Assembly (NCBI GenBank): GCA_964641965.1
Contig: CAZXLD010000058.1
Location: 1 to 27,837, forward strand
DNA: 27,837 nt
DNA from: JAJDFU01 sp964641965
Lineage (GTDB): Bacteria > Bacteroidota > Bacteroidia > Chitinophagales > Saprospiraceae
Direction of reading: 5' to 3'
Part shown: positions 24,792 through 27,837 of the stretch, one piece after another
Position numbering within the stretch: position 1 is the stretch's first letter
Layout of the letters: each line of letters begins with the position of its first letter
Position numbers and translations under genes: made by a program
Notes under the pieces: model-generated
Database searches by the model: none
Told to the model about the DNA's origin: nothing
What the model saw: the letters and a program-made list of their open reading frames with translations, nothing else

Positions 24792-25121
24792 ATGTATATT
24801 CTAACTATTTCCGGCTATATCCACGATCCTGAGCAAAGGGAATTCGAGCAACATTTTCAGCAGTTGCTTTCCCTTAAACCGAGGAGTTGTGAGGTATTCA
24901 ATCTAATGAGAGATACCACTAATCACTCTTTTTATCAGTTTTTCAGTACCTGGCCCACAAAAGAGACTATGCAGGCCTTTGTGGGGTCTGCCGAATACCA
25001 CCGGCTAACCGGCGCCTTTAAGGCATTGGGTTTTATCAAACAATCGTTTGCAGGGGAAGTCAGCGGAACCCGGCTATTGTCGGATCCTTCTTCCGGGCAT
25101 GGGAAAAAGGATGATGCATAA
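24792..25121 (+). CDS. Small protein resembling antibiotic-biosynthesis-monooxygenase (ABM) fold
   Basis: 109 residues from ATG 24792. The same frame is open upstream to 24492, but that part is AT-rich, has no family resemblance and runs through the 20-base inverted repeat. The pattern fits the ferredoxin-like dimeric alpha/beta barrel of ABM-type proteins: a first strand YILTISGYI, a helix with EFEQHFQQLLS, then strands CEVFNLMRD and SFYQFFSTW, a helix TKETMQAFVGSAEYHRLTGAFKALG, and a final strand. The family includes small monooxygenases and heme-degrading proteins; no catalytic residue can be assigned here. The C-terminal tail is polar and probably disordered. No partner gene is adjacent. 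Confidence 0.6.
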   Translation: MYILTISGYIHDPEQREFEQHFQQLLSLKPRSCEVFNLMRDTTNHSFYQFFSTWPTKETMQAFVGSAEYHRLTGAFKALGFIKQSFAGEVSGTRLLSDPSSGHGKKDDA

Positions 25122-25507
25122 TACCGGGTTAAAAATAAAAAGGCGCAAGCTAATCTATTTTTTACCGCGCCTGTGCTGATACCCGTGCGGGGCATCCGCA
25201 TATTCTACGTTTTAACCTCAAAATGGAAAGCAGAACATGCCATTTAAAAGCTGAAGCGGTATAAGTTCTCCTTTAGGAATGCCGTTATTTCGTCACCTGT
25301 GAGCGTTTTCGTCAGCAAAAAAAACCGGAGTGGGAAAGATTTTCGAAAAATACCTGCCTTCACAACCCGTAAATACCGAATTTCGGGTCAATGTGTTTCG
25401 CTTGAGGTGGATGTTCAAGGTGGCACGATAATTGTTTATCTAAGATGGGGGGGGAATTGCTGCAAAAAGGAAATCCCCGACCATTCATTCCAAAACCTTT
25501 ATAAGAC
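25122..25507. other. Intergenic region upstream of the DUF4136 lipoprotein gene
   Basis: No supported gene. Short GGCGC/GCGCC arms around 25142-25176 may end the preceding transcript. A sigma-54-like site lies at 25421-25437, followed by a run of eight G (25447-25454). An open frame at 25299-25511 lacks any recognisable feature and is taken as chance. Confidence 0.45.
25421..25437 (+). promoter_or_regulatory. Candidate sigma-54 (RpoN) promoter of the DUF4136 lipoprotein gene
   Basis: TGGCACGATAATTGTTT matches the -24 box TGGCACG exactly, with correct four-base spacing to TTGTT; the usual -12 TTGC is TTGT. The gene starts 71 bases after the site ends. The same variant occurs ahead of the sulfatase at 8749-8765. 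Confidence 0.42.
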
Positions 25508-26089
25508 ATGACGAAGTTCACACCTTTTTTTCTGATGTTCCTGGCCGCAGGAATACTTTTTTCTGCTTGTAATTCGGTCAAGGTGGTTTCCGATAAGGAT
25601 CCTTCGGCAGACTTCTCCCAATACAAGACTTTCGAATATTACGGATGGCAAAAGGATAGCGACAAGCTGCTGAATGACCTCGATAAACGCCGGATTGAAG
25701 AGGCGTTTGCCCGGGAATTCAAAGCAAGAGGCATGGAGCTGGTCAAGAGTGGGGGCGATGCGGTTGTTGCCTTATTTATTGTAGTAGATACCGAAACCTC
25801 GACTACGGCCTATACCAATCATTATGGTATGGGAGGATACAACTACGGTCCCTATGGTTGGGGTGGTGGTTGGGGAATGGGCATGGGAACGTCCACCACC
25901 ACCTATTCCGAGAATCAGTACAACGTAGGTACTCTGGTGTGCGATGTATTTGATGCAGAGCGCAAGGAACTGGTCTGGGAAAGCGTCGGTTCCGGTACAA
26001 TCAATGAAAACCCCAAAAACCGGGAAGACAGGATCAATAAGGCTGTGGCCAAGATTATGGCTGAGTATCCGGTTAATCCTATGAATTAA
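25508..26089 (+). CDS. DUF4136 domain lipoprotein
   Basis: 193 residues. A lipoprotein signal peptide ends in the lipobox FSAC with Cys21, so the protein should be lipid-anchored. The DUF4136 start signature follows (DFSQYKTFEYYGW), then a helix with DLDKRRIEEAFAREFKARGMEL and the strand GGDAVVALFIVV. A very glycine- and tyrosine-rich insert (about residues 104-127, HYGMGGYNYGPYGWGGGWGM) precedes a VGTLVCDVFDAERKELVWE segment that completes the fold. Family members are envelope lipoproteins without known biochemical role. It appears monocistronic, and a small hairpin follows the stop. Its candidate sigma-54 promoter may link it to the activator at 21811. Confidence 0.9.
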   Translation: MTKFTPFFLMFLAAGILFSACNSVKVVSDKDPSADFSQYKTFEYYGWQKDSDKLLNDLDKRRIEEAFAREFKARGMELVKSGGDAVVALFIVVDTETSTTAYTNHYGMGGYNYGPYGWGGGWGMGMGTSTTTYSENQYNVGTLVCDVFDAERKELVWESVGSGTINENPKNREDRINKAVAKIMAEYPVNPMN

Positions 26090-26103
26090 GGGAGGCGCTC
26101 CCT
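26089..26103 (+). terminator. Short hairpin after the DUF4136 gene
   Basis: AGGGAG-GCG-CTCCCT forms a six-base stem with a three-base loop, starting at the final base of the stop codon. The following sequence has no clear T-run, so termination is uncertain. Confidence 0.35.
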
Positions 26104-26299
26104 GATCGTTTGTGACGCACTGAACGGATCCACCTCAATTGAAGCCCGTTACAGGTTTACAGGAATCTCCAACCGGGTCCCTTTTCCTGTACGGCGGGTT
26201 CATGTGCCTTTCGGTCTGACCCTCTGGTTAAAGTTTCCGGAAGCAGGTCAACTCACTGAAAGGAAAGCAGATCAGGGCCGTTCATCAATCTTATATGTG

Positions 26300-26950
26300 A
26301 TGAAAGGAACAACAACCCATTTGGATATCCGGCGGCTTCAGCGGCTTTTCGATGTCGTTTACGGCCTGATCATTTTCAGGATCTTTCTCTTGTTACCCCG
26401 GCCTGAGGACAAGGACTGGCATTGGTCCTCCATAATGGAAATGTTGTTTGACAATGCCTATGTTTTTCTGATCATCCTGCTTGCCACCATCATTGTCATC
26501 GTTTACTGGATACAGAGTAACTCGCTCTTTTATAAACTGGAGGGAACGGATACCTGGCATGTTCTACTTCTTTTACTGCAGTTGTTTTTCCTCCTTATGT
26601 TCCTGTATTCGATTCGTATGGGAATCGAATTTGGTGCCAACCCTGGTACCAGGGTCATGGAAAGCCTGGTCGTGGCCCTGATGGGAATAATAGGGGCCGC
26701 TGCATGGGTCTATGCCGCCAAAGACAGAAAATTCCTCAAGGACAACGTTTCTGATGAACTTGCGGAGCAAACCTTTATCCGCAGTTTGGCGGAGCCGCTG
26801 ACCGCCTTGTTTACCATTGGTTTCGCATGGATGGGGTGGCTGGCCTGGGAACTCTCCTGGTTTGCATATCCGGTTTTCGCCGGACTGGTGAACCGGGTAG
26901 CGATTACCCGGATTCGCAAGCATATGTCATCAGAGAAAGGGGATGCTTAA
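26300..26950 (+). CDS. Multi-pass membrane protein, possibly TMEM175/DUF1211-like
   Basis: 216 residues from ATG 26300; a GTG at 26204 is in frame but adds 32 residues of poor quality. Five to six hydrophobic segments are visible: about 17-30, 52-72, 86-108, 120-140, 170-195 and 197-210. The first reads RLQRLFDVVYGLIIFRIFLLLP, which recalls the R-x3-FSD-x2-x-A-I pattern of helix 1 in TMEM175-type potassium channels, but the serine is missing and the match is partial. I therefore offer this only as a possible relationship. The gene is followed 11 bases later by another small membrane protein gene, suggesting a two-gene unit. Confidence 0.62.
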   Translation: MKGTTTHLDIRRLQRLFDVVYGLIIFRIFLLLPRPEDKDWHWSSIMEMLFDNAYVFLIILLATIIVIVYWIQSNSLFYKLEGTDTWHVLLLLLQLFFLLMFLYSIRMGIEFGANPGTRVMESLVVALMGIIGAAAWVYAAKDRKFLKDNVSDELAEQTFIRSLAEPLTALFTIGFAWMGWLAWELSWFAYPVFAGLVNRVAITRIRKHMSSEKGDA

Positions 26951-26961
26951 GCAATACGGTT

Positions 26962-27492
26962 ATGGATTCGGGACGTACACAGGAAGCAATGGAAGCACCG
27001 GCAGAAAAGATACCCGGCTTTCGGCTGGGGCTGGGGGCCTTTATCTTTGTACTTGGATTTGCCAGCCCGGTTTTTATTCCCTGGGTATTGAGCAGCTCTT
27101 TGCCTGCCGGGCTCAAGGCCTTCCTGGCCGGAGCATTAGCATTTGGTATTCCTGAGCTGGCTATGTTGGCTGCAGTAGCCATCCTGGGGAAAAAAGGGTT
27201 CCGCTTTCTTAAAGAGCGACTTGGAAGAATTTTCAAACCATTCGCACCTCCGGATCACGTAAGTCCCCAGCGGTATAAAATCGGGCTGGTCTTATTTATC
27301 CTCCCTTTGCTTACAGGTTGGATATTACCCTACCTGCAATTTCATTGGGAGTATCTTGGCCGGCTTCCTCTTTACATCTATGTCATTGGAGACTTCGTCC
27401 TGCTCGTCAGCATCTTTGTACTGGGAGGGGAGTTTTGGGATAAGCTCAGGGCTTTGTTCACGCAAAAAGCCACGGTTCAATGGAAGGAATAG
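26962..27492 (+). CDS. 'Transporter suffix' family membrane protein
   Basis: 176 residues from ATG 26962; ATG 26986 (MEAPAEK) is an equally good start. The protein has four hydrophobic segments: FRLGLGAFIFVLGFASPVFIP, AFLAGALAFGIPELAMLAAVAILG, YKIGLVLFILPLLTGWILPYL and YIYVIGDFVLLVSIFVLGG. The last is followed by the family ending FWDKLRALF. This order matches the small inner-membrane proteins annotated as 'transporter suffix domain-containing', whose function is unknown. It sits 11 bases after the previous membrane protein gene, and the two are probably co-transcribed. Confidence 0.82.
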   Translation: MDSGRTQEAMEAPAEKIPGFRLGLGAFIFVLGFASPVFIPWVLSSSLPAGLKAFLAGALAFGIPELAMLAAVAILGKKGFRFLKERLGRIFKPFAPPDHVSPQRYKIGLVLFILPLLTGWILPYLQFHWEYLGRLPLYIYVIGDFVLLVSIFVLGGEFWDKLRALFTQKATVQWKE

Positions 27493-27837
27493 CCTTTTTT
27501 GTCAATCGGATCCTGAAGCCGGAAATGCTGCCAATACCTGTTCTGAGGCATGCCTTTAACTGGGAAAACGAACATTTGAACGGAAGCTTTGAAAACGGTG
27601 GTTTTGGGTGGCTGAGGTACTGTGATTGCAAAGTAGTGGCCACAATCAAAGCGGCCGGTATCAGCGCAGCGAACGGTTGTAGGGTCCGGTGAAAAGCTCA
27701 TTCTTCCTGAGCAACCATAGCTTTAAGACTCCATAAGTCCGACATGCAACGAGAGACAGAGAAACTATCTTTGCAGCCTCACATGAAGTAGTCACAACTT
27801 AATCTGACAGTTTTGATAAATTAGGATTGCGAAATCT
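27493..27837. other. Gene-free end of the window
   Basis: No supported gene. TATCTTTG at 27766-27773 is an exact Bacteroidota -7 box on the plus strand, without a clear TTG at the right distance. It may belong to a gene beyond the window. Confidence 0.4.

Noticed and set aside
27480..27692. Plus-strand open frame at the end of the window
   Set aside because: No hydrophobic, domain or family signal; it overlaps the end of the previous gene in another frame.

Overview
The window looks like chromosomal DNA of a Bacteroidota bacterium with moderate GC content, possibly of the Saprospiria group, though I cannot fix the genus. The evidence is indirect: many small outer-membrane beta-barrel genes with Sec signal peptides ending in AQ or SQ, families common in this phylum (DUF4421, DUF4136, DUF481, the 'transporter suffix' family, the four-helix bundle/S23 family), few strong Shine-Dalgarno sites, and a few promoter boxes of the TAnnTTTG type. 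I saw no rRNA, tRNA, CRISPR array, intact insertion sequence or phage gene.

Layout. (1) 280-2921: a two-gene molybdenum hydroxylase of the isoquinoline 1-oxidoreductase type, with a 2Fe-2S subunit and a Tat-exported molybdopterin subunit. (2) 3549-6201: an NmrA-type NAD(P)-binding protein, a frameshifted beta-hydroxyacid dehydrogenase and an AraC-type N-terminal fragment without its DNA-binding domain. (3) 6542-8531: a four-helix membrane protein, a METTL7-like methyltransferase and a frameshifted four-helix bundle gene, followed by an 8-bp tandem repeat. (4) 8825-10369: an exported sulfatase. (5) 10578-20719: ten co-directional cell-envelope genes plus the stub of a DUF3604 gene. They comprise two neuromedin-U-like barrels, a third barrel, a PagL-like lipid A deacylase, a glycine-zipper protein, an Omp85-type barrel, a large two-part protein ending in a barrel, a DUF481 protein and two more small barrels. 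A DUF4421 barrel gene on the opposite strand closes the cluster. (6) 21811-24033: a membrane-anchored PAS / sigma-54 activator. (7) 24034-27492: a gene-poor stretch rich in inverted repeats, a small ABM-like protein, a DUF4136 lipoprotein, and a pair of inner-membrane protein genes.

How it may work together (inference). The centre of the window is an outer-membrane protein array with no SusC/SusD or TonB-receptor genes, flanked by a sulfatase and a sigma-54-dependent regulator. Two sigma-54-like sites sharing the pattern TGGCAyG-N4-TTGTTT lie 60 and 71 bases upstream of the sulfatase and the DUF4136 lipoprotein. This suggests, without proving it, that the regulator controls part of the envelope set.

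Six genes are broken. Four of them (dehydrogenase, four-helix bundle, large two-part barrel protein, DUF4421) can be restored to full length by changing one base in a short homopolymer at each break (two breaks in DUF4421). The DUF3604 stub has one such break but is also truncated, and the AraC fragment simply ends early. The pattern fits assembly or read errors at least as well as true decay, and should be settled before any of the four is called a pseudogene.
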